Shown in pieces: positions 11,706-23,974 of a stretch of 64,000 nt of DNA. The notes below the pieces were generated by a model. The model made no database searches. It worked only from the letters and a program-made list of their open reading frames with translations, and had not been told where the DNA came from. Source of the stretch: Aristolochia californica (taxonomy: Eukaryota > Streptophyta > Magnoliopsida > Piperales > Aristolochiaceae). Location of the stretch: contig JARWKL010000006.1 of assembly GCA_029961685.1 (NCBI GenBank), positions 3,720,001-3,784,000 on the forward strand, given 5' to 3'. The first letter of the stretch is position 1; each line of letters starts with the position of its first letter. The translations under genes and the position numbers were made by a program.

Positions 11706-12935
11706 TTGTGTCTTTTTCTCTGTTTGATCAATATGATAGATCCTAAGGCCTTCTTCCCCTCCTCGATAAGCTATGTATCATCAAACTTCAACCTAACATA
11801 TTTTTCGAAAGTTATTATTCCCTCCACAGTTAATCTTACCTACCCTTCTTTTCCAAATATTCCTTCACACCACACCATTAACCTTTCATTATACTCTCCA
11901 TTACATAACCACATCCCTACCCACTTCCCTCAGCTATATATCCCACTTCTTATCCTCTTAATCACCTTCATACTACACAAACTATGCTCCATCAACATTT
12001 CACTCATTTCCTTAACTCACCTTCCTTTGACCACCACTCTCCTCCCCTATATCAAACCATGAATACAAGAGGAGGATTTATACAAGCTTGCATGATCCGA
12101 ATAGATTTTCCAAAACATAGACCCGAAGATGACCCGATGGAGTGGACTTATATGGCTGAACAATTTTTTGCTTTTCAACAAACCAATGAAAACCAAAAAG
12201 TGTTTCTAGCTTTGTTCTGTCTAGAAGGAGATGTAAGACGTTGGTTCTAATGGTTAAACCGCACTTGTCCTCAAAGTGGAATGATAGGAACCCTATTTAG
12301 TACTTCACTTGTTCCTTTACTATTATAGGATATTAAAGAATCTTATACGAAGAATCCAACCATACAAGAGATGCTCTAAAAATCCCGCCATGATCCCTCT
12401 ACATTGCCTACCACAAAGAAGTCAAATTACTACTCTTCTTTCATAATCTAGTAGTGGTTTTAGCACTTGACAAACCCTTGCTTTAAGTAATACTCAAAAA
12501 AATGCACAACTCTCCCACTACTGGACACAAAGGCTTTCTAAAGACTTACCATATGGTGCAAAGATATTTCTTTTGGCCAAGCCTTAAAAATGATGTCACG
12601 GCATATGTGGCCATTTGTGATGTAGGTCAACGAGCCAAATACAATACTACAACACCAGCAGGCTTTATGCAACCTTTACCTATCCCATATAGAGTTTGGG
12701 AAAGATGTATTGACAGATTTCATCAAAGGGTTTTCTTTTTCAAATGGCAAGACAATGACTTTTGTCATTATGGATAAGCTAAGAAAATATGTTCATTTTT
12801 GTACCTTCAAACACCCATACACTGCAAAGACCATTGCTGAAGCCTATGTCACTCATATAATCGAACTATATAGTATGTGACAAACTATCACTACAGACAA
12901 AGATTCAATTTTTCTAAGTTCCTTTAGGAGAACTT
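11706..12935 (+). mobile_element. Ty3/gypsy retrotransposon remnant (gag to integrase, middle deleted)
   Basis: 12059-12247 encodes a gag segment (MNTRGGFIQACMIRIDFP, DPMEWTYMAEQFF, EGDVRRWF), the usual Retrotrans_gag fold signature. Only ~250 bp later, 12502-12770 encodes the integrase zinc-binding region (HNSPTTGHKGFLKTY, RYFFWPSLKNDV, then a degraded C-x2-C as CDVGQ). The integrase core then continues in disrupted frames (KYVHFCTFKHPYTAKTIAEA, then TDKDSIF). Protease, reverse transcriptase and RNase H are missing. The copy ends in a T tract at 12931-12952. No LTR was identified. Confidence 0.75.
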
Positions 12936-12952
12936 TTTTTTTTTTTTTTTTT
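12931..12952. repeat. Poly-T tract
   Basis: About 22 consecutive T at the point where the integrase homology of the Ty3/gypsy remnant stops. Read on the minus strand it is an A tail, which could mark the end of an inserted retroposed sequence lying to the right. Confidence 0.6.
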
Positions 12953-14130
12953 TGTAGCAGGCACGACTCTACTTGAGCAATTTCTCCATTTTTACTAGAA
13001 AAAAAAACTACTATCACACTATTAGATGGCAAATGGCGAAACAAATCCAACATGAGAGGAAGAACTGCCAACTTGTGAAGGGAAAATCGATAAGTTTCCA
13101 GCGATTTTCGTAACACTACTAGGAAAGAGAAGTTGTAAGCTCGATAATTACAAATAGAATATTGAAGAGGAAGGAAGACAGAGGTAGGCAACAATAAAAG
13201 AGAATGATACTACTCCTCACCAAACATAAGCAAGAGATGCCAACAATAACAGATGATTAAACATTTCTAAATCTCGTCCAATCTAATCAATTCTTAATTA
13301 GTATTAAATATTAATTGAGAACGATTAGCTGCATTTGAGACATTTGGAAGTATGTGCAGTATTAAATCTAATTCACCTCGTCTATGTTGGGTATTCAGCC
13401 GAATCTCTACGTGGAGATTGTGGGGGTAATTGTGTTAATAGAAAATTCTAAGAAGACAGTTGTTTGGTCCAAATTTTTTAGTGTTTGTAATAACGGCAGC
13501 CAATAACCAAAATATTTTATGACAGAAGACATGAATTGGAATTTGGACCCTACATAGATAGGGGCATTTGTAGGGGTGGCATCGGCTCAAACTTGCATAT
13601 GTTTGAGTTTGGCTTTATCTGAATACTTTGAACTCAAGTTTAACTTTGAACCTAAAATTGGAATCGAGCTCAAGCCGAGTTCGAGTTTTTACCTACATTT
13701 AAAACTATAAAAAAAAATTAATTCAATTGACAAACAACAACATTAGATTTTGGGGGACTCAAAAGACATGAACTATCGATCGTCATTGAGGTTTAAAGGT
13801 AAATAAGAGCAACTATTAACCAAATAAAGAGAGAATTGATGAGAGTAATTAGAATAAAAAGATATTTCCATAAAAAAAATCTATATCGACTCACAAGCTA
13901 ACAAGTTGAATTTGGAAAATTTTGAGTTTAGCTTGTTATACTTAACGAACCTCACTTCAAATTTGAACTCGAGCTAAGCTCAAATAAAAACTGAATTGAG
14001 TAGAGTTTTTTTAGAGCCGAACTCGAACGAACTAATATAATGAGTATCTAAGAATTGATTGTGAGATTCGTTTCCTCTTCAAAAGGAGGTTTTTGTTATT
14101 ATTTATAGGGAAATTAGGATCAAGACTTCT
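12953..14130. other. Intergenic; possible dispersed repeat at 13574-14040
   Basis: No gene is seen. At 13574 the phrase ggggtggcatcggctcaaac begins a segment rich in GAGCTCAAGCCGAGTTCGAG-type words ending near 14030. A related segment in the opposite orientation ends at about 52630 (gaagccacccctaccc). They may belong to one dispersed repeat family. Confidence 0.3.
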
Positions 14131-14863
14131 GGGTTCAAAACCGTACGGCACTCGGATGGTCAGATTCCGTCTCTAGCTGCCATTCGGGGTACCCGTTATG
14201 ACCAAGGCAGCGTTCATACTTTTTTTTGGCGGCAGTGATTTTGGAGTTAGCAGAGAGGGCATTACCGTTTGATTTCCAGCTTGAATTTCCACAAGGCTAC
14301 TGCGTCTCTCCCGCTGCTGGCCTGACGGATTCTCACAAGCCCCTCTTCGTCTTCTTCTGGATGGATCTTTCCGCCATTGATGCCCCGCCCCGGCCGCTCC
14401 AGTGCTGGGCACTTATGCTTCTTCTCTGCTTAGCTTTGATTTTCCTATATTTTATTTTTTCCTCTTCTTGTTCTATATTTTCTCCGTCATTGATTCGCTT
14501 CTGTCTCTTGCGGAGTATATATTCCTGTCTCGGAGCTTCTTCCCATCGTCTGATTGAAGGAGGTCTTGGACAGGATACTTGCTGGATTCTCATCCCATTC
14601 TGGGGTTTCTGGTTTTGGGTATCTGATATTGGGACTGAAAGGTAGCTTAACTCGTGGAGAAGAGTTGCTTGGTTTTCATTGTGGTGGAACACTGTTTCTA
14701 TCCTATTTGGAAATTCCTATGTAACTATCATTTATCTGCTTTCTTCATTTCTGTCTAATTAATTTCCCATTTCTAAAATATGTAATTTTATGATAGAAGC
14801 CACAAACTTCTAGTTCTGCAGATTGGAAGCCTCGGTGTGGGTTGCGGCTGAAGGAGAACGAGG
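14131..14863 (+). other. Presumed 5' leader and promoter region of the H+-ATPase gene
   Basis: This 0.7-kb stretch holds open frames on both strands (for example 14226-14645) that match no family and are probably chance. C/T-rich stretches and a T-rich block around 14440-14500 fit an untranslated leader, possibly with a leader intron (gtaactatc at 14720, acceptor tctgcag ending 14820). Confidence 0.35.
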
Positions 14864-17800
14864 ATGGATGAAAAATCGGTCGCCATGGAACTTATCAATA
14901 AGGAAGCTGTTGATCTGGTATTTTCTATTCACTGATATTAATGTTATCATTGTTAAAGCAGCATGCGGAACTTTAACATTGATTTTGTTACTCCTAGTTC
15001 TGTTTTACCTCCTTTTATTCCATCTCCGACTTCCCGGACCTTGCTTTTGAGCTTGATGTCGAAATTGATATCCTTCATCTAGTATCATAGTCGAATTGAG
15101 AATTTCAAATATGATGCACCAACAAAGTGGTCATCTCTGGTTTATGTTCTGTATGCTATCTCTCTAGTATGGCTCATAACAGTAGTCTTTGCTTTCACAT
15201 TATGATTCTGACGACATATCTACTCAAATTTTCAAGTCTCAGTCCACGTATATGCTGAAAATGTAAATTAATGCCTTAGGAAAATATCCCCATCAAAGAA
15301 GTGTTTGAACATCTTAAATGTACACGAGAAGGGTTGACTTCTGATGCAGTTCAAGAACGACTAGATGTGTTCGGGTATAACAAACTTGAGGAGAAGAAGG
15401 TCAGTCATAAGCTAGCTGTAGATTTCTAACGCAGAAAAATGCTTTATATCCAATCAGTTTTCACATTTTAAGATCTTATTATAGGAAAGCAAAGTGTTGA
15501 AATTTTTGGGCTTTATGTGGAATCCTTTATCATGGGTCATGGAAGCTGCAGCTATTATGGCCATTGCTCTTGCGCATGGAGGGGTAATCGAATTTCTTCC
15601 CTAATTTCTTTCTTCTACCTGACTGATTATTTCAGCTCCATTTAAATCATTTTCACCTTATGGTAACCTAAAGATATTGCTATCAGAATCTTACTCTCTC
15701 AGAAATATTGTACATTGCAGAATAAGGGTACAGATTACCATGACTTCATTGGTATCATGGCACTGCTTATAATTAATTCTACCATAAGTTTTATAGAGGA
15801 AAACAATGCGGGGAATGCAGCTGCTGCACTCATGGCTCGGCTGGCTCCAAAAGCTAAGGTAATTAGTCGTCATGACACCACTCAAGTATAACAGCTCTCC
15901 ACGTCCAAAGATTTCTTAACTGTCTGATTCTTCTCATCAGGTTCTACGAGATGGAAGATGGAGTGAGGAAGATGCTTCTATCTTGGTTCCAGGTGACATA
16001 GTTAGCATCAAACTTGGAGACATAATTCCTGCTGATGCACGCCTTCTTGAAGGAGATCCTTTAAAGATCGATCAGGTATTCCATCAACTGTTAGTCTAGT
16101 GGTTTTTGAAATGGTTGGGGTGATTAAGATGCAAGGGCCTGGTCAGAGTTATTTAGAGTTCCAAAGTGAAGTTTTCCTATGGACTGGCATATTAGAAACC
16201 AGTCTTGCTGTATGTGACAGATGAACATTTCATGACATCAAATTTTTGACATATTTGCATGAAATTCTCAGTCTGCCCTCACTGGGGAGTCTCTACCAGT
16301 AACTAAAAGTCCTGGTGATGGAATCTACTCGGGTTCAACATGCAAACAGGGCGAAATTGAAGCAGTTGTTATTGCCACAGGTGTACACACCTTTTTTGGA
16401 AAAGCAGCTCATCTTGTAGACTCCACAACACATGTTGGCCATTTTCAGAAGGTTCAAGTTTTGCAAGTTCAGAGCTGGCTAATACTTTTTATGTTACTTC
16501 TAAGTAGTGCTTAACTTTTATGTATTCATTCTTTCCAGGTTTTAACTGCAATTGGTAACTTCTGTATTTGCTCAATTGCTCTTGGAATGGTTATTGAAAT
16601 TATTGTGTTGTATGGGATTCAAAGAAGGAAATACAGAATTGGTATAGATAACCTTCTGGTGCTTCTTATTGGTGGAATTCCTATTGCAATGCCTACTGTT
16701 CTTTCTGTTACTATGGCTATTGGATCCCACCGCTTGTCTCAGCAGGTTTGCTTAGCTACCTTTGTGGTGTAAATATTGGATTTTTTGCTTTACATAACTC
16801 CTCGTTGTTGATGTGGGACACGAAAAATTAACTTTTAGAACTTCTCATGTCACAGGGTGCCATAACAAAAAGAATGACAGCTATTGAGGAAATGGCTGGC
16901 ATGGATGTACTCTGCAGTGATAAGACAGGAACATTAACTCTTAACAAGCTTTCAGTGGACAAAAATATGGTTGAGGTAATAGTTGTGTCCAGCTTCATGA
17001 TGTTCAAATATCTCACAAGTAAATTTTTGAGTTCTTTTCCCCCTTAGCTTGCTTATGGAAGAGCCTTGAATTTACACAAAAAAGCCATCTGTAGTTTATT
17101 AAACTCCGTTTTCTGTTACAGGTTTTTGTGAAAGGGGTTGACAATGATGGAGTTGTACTTATGGCTGCTAGAGCTTCAAGGCTGGAGAATCAGGATGCAA
17201 TCGATACAGCAATAGTTTCAATGTTGGCTGACCCGAAGGAGGTAGTACAGATGTGGCTGTTCTTGTACTAACATCCTTGATTTATTTTTTTATTTGTTTG
17301 ATTTGCAATAGTCAGTTGAAGAGTTAGATTCTGAGTTGAATCAGCTAATTCTACTGGAAGACGTACTGAAGGTTCCAAAATCTTAGAATAAAAAAGCTAA
17401 TTTCAGTGGCTTCATCTAATATCTGAAATACCTTACATGGAGTCAAAATAATTGTTCTAAGATTTATGCAGCCCACAAACACTTTCTTTCTCTCCTTTCT
17501 CAGCTCGTATTCCTTAATTCTTTCATCTTGTCTATCACTATTCCTAGAATTGATGTAAGTGTTCTTCATTAAATGATATAATACATTTCTTAATCAGTCT
17601 TATTTAAATTTATCTAAGATCTATTTATTAAATATTCTTACTATATTTATATATCAAGAAATGATCTAGTTCTTGGCAGAACCAGTACAACTCTGCTTTT
17701 GTCTCATCAGGTTTAATGACCAAATTGATTTCCTTCTCTATAAATGTATATTCTTGCATATGTTTTTCTTCCCGTTCTTGTAAATCTTCTGAGGTATTTT

Positions 17801-20800
17801 ATATCTGAAAGGCACGGGCTGGAATTCGAGAAGTTCACTTCCTTCCCTTCAACCCAACTGACAAGAGAACTGCTCTTACCTACTTGGATAGTGATGATAA
17901 AATGCTTAGGGTGAGCAAAGGAGCTCCAGAGCAGGTATAAAATATTCTTTGGAACTGAAATGGTAATATTGATACTGCTAATGATTGCTTGTTTGTAAAC
18001 AATGATAGTACATTTACTCAGAATGCTGAATGAAATAATTTCAGGCAAAGAAAATAGTAAAAAAATAGCCTTTAGGATAGTTTTTTCTCTAAAATTGTAG
18101 TTTAAAATTTGACTTAGGTTTCTGTTTTGTTTAGATTCTCAATCTAGCGTGGAACAAGTCAGATATTGAACGCCGTGTACATGCCATAATTGACAAATTT
18201 GCAGAGCGTGGGCTTCGCTCTCTTGCTGTGGCACGCCAGGTATTCCATGTGCTACTTTTTCGCAAAAAAATAAATAAATAAATTGATCATTCATAGACGA
18301 CTTTTCATACTTTAAGTAGTACCTCAAGGAACAAAAGATAGTCCCTGAAGGTCCTTGGGAATATGTGGGATAACTACTCCATGTGCTAACAAAACTTAAA
18401 AATATTTAGATTATTCATGGACAAATTTTCTTACTTTAGGGAGTACCTGAAGGAACAAAAGATAGTCCTGGAGGTCCTTGGGAATTTGTGGGACTACTCC
18501 CTCTTTTTGATCCTCCTCGCCATGATAGTGCTGAAACAATCAGAAGGGCTTTGGACCTTGGAGTCAGTGTGAAAATGATCACAGGTGCTTATCAATGGAA
18601 TAAATAGTTTGCTTGTTTCATGGTACAGGGCTGACCAGCTTGACTTGAATTGTTACCATATATGTTTTTATACAGGTGATCAATTAGCAATTGCTATTGA
18701 GACTGGTCGTCGACTAGGGATGGGTACAAACATGTATCCGTCTTCATCTCTACTTGGAGACAACAAGAATGAGTCTTGTGCAGCTTTACCAGTTGACGAA
18801 CTTATTGAGAAAGCTGATGGATTTGCTGGGGTGTTTCCAGGTGATATCTAGTTTGCAACTCACTTTACCAATATGAAACCATAAGAACTTTGTGGATGAT
18901 ATCTCACTATCTGACTCTTGTGCATAGAGCATAAGTATGAGATTGTACAGAAATTGCAAGCCAGGAAGCATATCTGTGGAATGACAGGCGATGGAGTTAA
19001 TGATGCTCCTGCTCTAAAAAAGGCCGACATAGGAATTGCTGTGGCAGATGCAACGGATGCTGCTCGTAGTGCTTCTGACATAGTTCTGACTGAGCCTGGA
19101 CTTAGTGTGATTATAAGTGCAGTCTTAACAAGCCGTGCAATTTTCCAGAGAATGAAGAATTACACGGTACTACTGGATCTAATTCTGTTTATTTGACATG
19201 CAATCCATTTAAGACAGTTTTTGAGATAGTCATATTTTCCAATAAATACTGTCAATAGGATCAGTTACAGAACAACTCTGGAGCAAAGGTTGTTCACTAA
19301 AACTTGTCTTATTCCAATACATTGATAAAGAATGGCCAGTGGCTAGAGGGAAATAATTTTTTGTTTGGAACTTGGTTGTATGAGTGCAAACACTGATAAT
19401 TTTGTTGACTACTCTTTGTTGCGCAGATATATGCTGTGTCTATCACTATACGTATTGTGGTAAGCTGTATCTTCGTCCTTCCATTCATTGTTTCAAAAGA
19501 AACCAAGGAGATAGTTTTACTTCTGTTGTTTCTTATTGCTTATTCCAAAAAATTCAGATTAGAATAGTTCAAGGTATTTTGACTAGTGGCACGTAACTCT
19601 GCCAAATGTGTCTACTTGCAATGAGATTTAATGTCTATTGGCTAGGGGCATAACTGATCTTTTTCTTATTAAGATACACTCGGTTCTTCTTTACAGCTAG
19701 GGTTTATGTTGTTGGCTCTCTTCTGGAAATTCGACTTTCCTCCTTTCATGATTCTTGTGATTGCCATTCTCAACGATGGTAAGGCAAATATTTTTTGTCT
19801 ATTCTTTGACTAGTAGCGTTTAACTAAATGTGATTTCTCATTTCTTTGGTTGCCAGGTACTATCATGACCATCTCCAAGGATAGGGTGAAGCCTTCACCA
19901 GTTCCAGATAGCTGGAAACTTAGTGAAATATTTGCAACCGGTGTTGTCATTGGCAGTTATCTCGCTGTTATGACTGTTATATTCTTCTGGGCAGTCTATG
20001 ACACTGACTTTTTCAAGGTAAAGGGACTTGGGAATTGTTCATAATGGATTGGACTTGGGTTCTGTCAATAAATTGCTGCTCCAGTTTAACACCTTCTAGA
20101 AGTTATAATTTTTAACAAATTTACCATTTTCCATTAATTTTATGTTATTCCCTTGATATCTAGTTGAAATAAACATGAGCAGAGAGGGGATGAAATAAAA
20201 AAAAGGCAGAAATGATATTTGAGCTAGTAGATTTGGAACTAATGGCTAATTTGGGAAATATTACCAGATTCATTGAAATTCTTTTTACTGGAATCTATAT
20301 TCTTTTCTGCTCTTTCTTTCTTAAAAAAAAAAAAAGAAGAAAAGTCATACGTGATCTGCTTACTACACAATCTCTTTCTAAAACCCATTACATCACATGC
20401 ATAAAGTTTATTGCATCAGTTTACCCTAAGCAACTCGATGCTTGGTACTCTCTGAATATTTTCTTCTGGATATTTTTGGTGTTTTGCCTTCAAATGAAAA
20501 CCTCATTTGATCAGTTGAACTATATATTCTAATGCTTTAAATGTTTTCTTCAGGATCATTTTGGTGTTCACACCTTCAACAGAAACTCATTTGATCAGTC
20601 AAATCAAGATCTCGTGAAAATAAACAATGAGAAGCTGGCATCTGCTGTGTATCTCCAAGTGAGCATAATTAGCCAGGCCTTAATATTTGTCACCCGTTCA
20701 AGGGGTTGGTCTTTCATGGAACGACCGGGACTGCTGCTTGTCACTGCTTTCATCATTGCTCAACTGGTAATGAGCATTTCCTCTCTTTCATACCCTGCTA

Positions 20801-21611
20801 CTGCGACATGTTTATGATGTTATGCTGCAGGATTGAGATTAGCAACTCAATTTCAAATTATTCTTTTTTAAATTACTTCTTAATTTTCTTTAAAATTTTG
20901 AATACATAATGAAAGACAGATTATGAGATCTCTTCTTTGCTGCAGATTGCTACTGTCATAGCAGCTGAAGCATCCTGGTCTTTTGCCGGAATAAGAGCCA
21001 TTGGATGGGGATGGACTGGTGTGATTTGGCTCTACAACATTATATCTTACATGCTTCTCGATCCTATCAAATTCTGTGTCAGATATGCACTCAGTGGAAA
21101 AGCCTGGGATCTTGTTCTGAATCAAAGGGTTAGCAAACTCAAATCTGACCTGTATTCTAGACTCTGCTGATAACCCCGTTGTATATTCTTGCACAATTAG
21201 TTGCTTTCATTGCTCATGTAATTATGTGCTTCTAACAGACGGCATTCACAAACCAAAGAGACTTCGGTAAAGAAGCTCGAGAAGCAGCATGGGCACACGA
21301 GCAGCGGACACTGCATGGCCTCCAATCAGTGGACGTAAAGATGTTCCCTGAGAGGGCAACGTTCAGGGACATTAACTTGATGGCTGAGGAGGCAAAAAGA
21401 CGTGCCGAGATTGCAAGGTAAGTAGTGGAGATATCCACCAGGTACATTTCACTTAACATATACCTGAATGTTCTCTTTAACCTCTATACTGGTTATTGTT
21501 TTGGTGGTTTTTAGACTGAGGGAGCTTCACACTCTGAAAGGACGAGTGGAGTCATTTGCAAAGCTGAAGGGCTTGGACATTGAAAATATCAACGGGCACT
21601 ACACTGTTTAG
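14864..21611 (+). CDS. AHA: Plasma-membrane H+-ATPase (P3A-type), AHA7-like, complete
   Basis: Pumps protons out of the cell at the cost of ATP, energising nutrient uptake and turgor. Twenty-one exons join in phase to 965 aa: 14864-14917, 15280-15399, 15485-15583, 15721-15858, 15941-16075, 16272-16451, 16539-16745, 16856-16975, 17122-17241, 17812-17934, 18135-18239, 18440-18584, 18676-18840, 18928-19166, 19427-19459, 19697-19778, 19857-20017, 20554-20766, 20946-21128, 21239-21417 and 21515-21611. Visible motifs are TGES of the actuator domain (186-189), CSDKTGTLT with phosphorylated Asp333, [13 protein letters not shown] (591-598) and GGIPIAMP in the membrane core. The C-terminal regulatory domain is complete and ends HYTV, the 14-3-3 site in which Thr964 is phosphorylated. 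The length fits the family. The N-terminus ([18 protein letters not shown]) and the phrases [27 protein letters not shown] and [15 protein letters not shown] point to the AHA7 clade, though AHA4/11-type cannot be excluded. All catalytic motifs are intact, so it is probably functional. Confidence 0.95.
18245..18439 (+). repeat. Decayed tandem copy of the start of H+-ATPase exon 12
   Basis: The intron before exon 12 contains ccatgtgcta at 18245 and 18379. It also holds a copy (18316-18377) of the first ~62 bases of exon 12 (18440 onward), including the words ggaacaaaagatagtcc and ggtccttgggaat. In the copy the acceptor AG reads AA and an in-frame TGA follows (cccTGA), so it cannot replace the exon. 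Confidence 0.85.
20461..20605 (+). repeat. Decayed copy of the start of H+-ATPase exon 18
   Basis: 20461-20519 resembles 20546-20605, which spans the acceptor and the first ~50 bases of exon 18 (shared words tttttggtgtt, cctcatttgatcag). Identity is about 75-80% by eye. The acceptor cag of the real exon is ctg in the copy. Confidence 0.75.
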
Positions 21612-22147
21612 AGGGGGATCAAACTGCTCCACTCTACATTTTGATTTTTTTTTTCTTGATTCTATCTGAAATTATGTCAAGAAAACCATAACTTGCTTGT
21701 AGACCAATAAAGCCTGCTTCTTTTGAAAGAGATTATTGTTCATGAGACTTGGCGATTCTCTGTTTTGTTTTTTTGGGAAAAATAAAGGAAAACAGGTATT
21801 ATGTCTCACTCGATTTCTGAAGGAAGGGTAAACTCCCTTCTTTCTGTCAAGTTTTGGCTCTCTCTACCGAGCTTTTCTTATTCTTTGAAAACAAGCTGAA
21901 AAACCAGTCAAAAATGATGAAGTGGAAATTGTTTCTCTATGGCTCTGGTATTCTTACAATTGTTGTCTATTTACATTTAATTTCCAATTTTTATGTGATC
22001 TCTCGCCATTATTGAAAGCGGTAGAAAAGTATAAATCTCCATCACCTTTTCCAAAATAAATTTCAGCGTCAAGAACAAATTTCTATGTGAAAGGGATTGC
22101 AGCCTACAAAGATGAAAACGTACCAGAGATGAAGCAGTGGCTCAAGC
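21612..22147. other. Intergenic between H+-ATPase and PPR genes
   Basis: Holds the 3' UTR of the pump (polyadenylation-like aataaag at 21706-21712) and the short promoter of the PPR gene. No other gene is seen. Confidence 0.5.
22030..22036 (+). promoter_or_regulatory. Possible TATA box of the PPR gene
   Basis: TATAAAT about 112 bp before the start codon, in otherwise mixed-composition DNA. Position fits a core promoter; no transcript evidence. Confidence 0.4.
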
Positions 22148-23974
22148 ATGAACCAACTCCCCTGGACTGCACAAGAAAAGTTCTGCATCCGTCTCCTTCT
22201 CAAACCACCCAAATCCCTTACCAATCTCCTCCAAATCTACGCTTTCATTCTCCGCCATTCCCTTCACTCCAACCTCTCTCTCCTCAGCAAACTCATCTCC
22301 GCCCTCTCCGACGTCCCCACCACCGGGATTTCCGTTCCCCTTACCGGAATCCGCCATGCTCGCCGCATTTTCGATCACCACAGAGAAAACGGTTATGACG
22401 CTTTTCTCTGTAACTCTATGATCAGAGCTCACGTCCAAAACCGTCAGTTCGATGAATCAGTGTTACTTTATAAAACCCTTAGGGAGGAGAATCATTTTGC
22501 TCCTGATAACTATACTTTCCCCTTCTTGTTAAAAGCTTGTGCGCCTGTTTTGCTCAGGCGCGCCGCTGCACAGCTTCACGGCCACGTGGTCAAAATGGGT
22601 TTCTGCTCCGACTTGTTCGTAGCCACGGCTTTGGTCGATATTTACGGGAAATTGGGAGAAACGAAATCGTCCAGGCAGGTATTCAACGAAATGACTGCCA
22701 GGACACCGGCATCATGGACGGCTGTAATTGTTGCTCACGCGAAGGTGGGAGAAGTTGATAGCGCGGTGGAGTTATTTGAACAGATGCCGACTAAGGATAC
22801 TGCATCTTTTAACGCAATGATTGATATCTTCACCAAGCTGGGGAAAATGGAAATTTCACAGAAAATTTTCAACGCAATGCCAGGTAGAAATGTGGTCTCC
22901 TGGACTTCCATGATCTCTGGGTACTGCAAGAATGGAGAATTAGATGAGGCAAGGGCCCTTTTTGATGAGATGCCCGAGAAAAACCTCTTTTCCTGGAATT
23001 CAATGATCGGTGGTTATTGCCAGAACAAGCAACCTCATCGAGGTCTAGAGTTGTTCCGCGAAATGCAGTTTACTTCATCTCTCATTCCAGACAGAGTGAC
23101 TTTATTGAGTTTTATACCCGCAATTGCCGACTTGGGTGCTTTGGATTTGGGTCGCTGGATCCATAATTATGTCAAAAGAAACAGGTTAGACAGAGAAAGC
23201 AGCATTTGTACAGCATTGATCGATATGTATTCAAAATGTGGGGAAGTCAAGAAAGCGCAGCAGCTGTTTAACAAAATGCCTGAAAGGGAACTTGCTTCTT
23301 GGAATGCCATGATCAACGGGTTAGCCATCAATGGGCGTGCGAAGGAAGCATTGGACGTATTCTTGGACATGCGAAGTAAAGGGATTGATCCAAATGATAT
23401 AACTTTAATGGGTGTTCTATCTGCTTGCAGCCATGGAGGGCTTGTGGAGGAAGGGAAAAGATGGTTTAACGAATTGGAAGGCTATGGTATTAAGCCAAGA
23501 ATTGAGCATTATGGGTGTCTCGTTGATCTTTTAGGAAGAGCAGGCTTGTTAGAGGAAGCTGAAGAAATGATAAACAACATGTCTTGTGAAGTGAATGGAA
23601 TTGTATTGAGTTCTCTGTTGTTTGCTTGTGGCACTCACCGTGATACGCAGAGGGGTCAGAGAATGCTGAAGAAAGTAGTTGCATTGGAACCTTGGAACGT
23701 TGGGAACTATGTGATGGCAAGGAACATGTATGCAGGAGAGAGGAGGTGGGGTGATGTGGAAGAGCTCAAAGGGTTAATGAGGCAAAACGGAGCTAAGAAA
23801 GAGGCTGGTTGCAGTGTGATTGAGATCAATTCTAGGGTTTGGGAGTTCTTAGCGGGAGATAAAATGCACCCAGAGTGGGAACTGATTGACAGGCTCCTCG
23901 AACAGCTCTGGGTTCACATGAAGGTTCATAGAGGAGATGATTACCTGTTTGAGGCGGGACTGTGCTTGTCTTAG
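22148..23974 (+). CDS. Pentatricopeptide repeat protein, PLS class with E domain (At2g44880-like)
   Basis: Organelle-targeted RNA-binding protein of 608 aa on one exon, as is usual for this family. PPR proteins bind single-stranded organellar RNA one base per repeat; PLS-class members often specify C-to-U editing sites. About ten to twelve P/L/S repeats can be followed. Examples are VALVDIYGKLGE, ASWTAVIVAHAKVGE, VVSWTSMISGYCKNGE, FSWNSMIGGYCQNKQ, TALIDMYSKCGE, ASWNAMINGLAINGR and EHYGCLVDLLGRAG. An E-type C-terminus begins near NGIVLSSLLFACG and runs to ECSV-like GCSVIEINSRVWEF, GDKMHPEWE and LWVHMKV. There is no DYW deaminase domain, so any editing would need a deaminase partner in trans. 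The order and wording match the Arabidopsis protein At2g44880 as I remember it. The first ATG is used; an upstream ATG at 22131 is in another frame. The GC-richer 5' end is normal for the family. Confidence 0.93.
   Translation: MNQLPWTAQEKFCIRLLLKPPKSLTNLLQIYAFILRHSLHSNLSLLSKLISALSDVPTTGISVPLTGIRHARRIFDHHRENGYDAFLCNSMIRAHVQNRQFDESVLLYKTLREENHFAPDNYTFPFLLKACAPVLLRRAAAQLHGHVVKMGFCSDLFVATALVDIYGKLGETKSSRQVFNEMTARTPASWTAVIVAHAKVGEVDSAVELFEQMPTKDTASFNAMIDIFTKLGKMEISQKIFNAMPGRNVVSWTSMISGYCKNGELDEARALFDEMPEKNLFSWNSMIGGYCQNKQPHRGLELFREMQFTSSLIPDRVTLLSFIPAIADLGALDLGRWIHNYVKRNRLDRESSICTALIDMYSKCGEVKKAQQLFNKMPERELASWNAMINGLAINGRAKEALDVFLDMRSKGIDPNDITLMGVLSACSHGGLVEEGKRWFNELEGYGIKPRIEHYGCLVDLLGRAGLLEEAEEMINNMSCEVNGIVLSSLLFACGTHRDTQRGQRMLKKVVALEPWNVGNYVMARNMYAGERRWGDVEELKGLMRQNGAKKEAGCSVIEINSRVWEFLAGDKMHPEWELIDRLLEQLWVHMKVHRGDDYLFEAGLCLS

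Noticed and set aside
14226..14692. Long overlapping open frames on both strands before the H+-ATPase start
   Set aside because: Leu/Ser/Phe-rich translation of a C/T-rich leader, no family match, no splice-consistent join to the pump.
22142..22438. 98-codon minus-strand frame opposite the PPR 5' end
   Set aside because: Shadow of the GC-rich PPR coding sequence.
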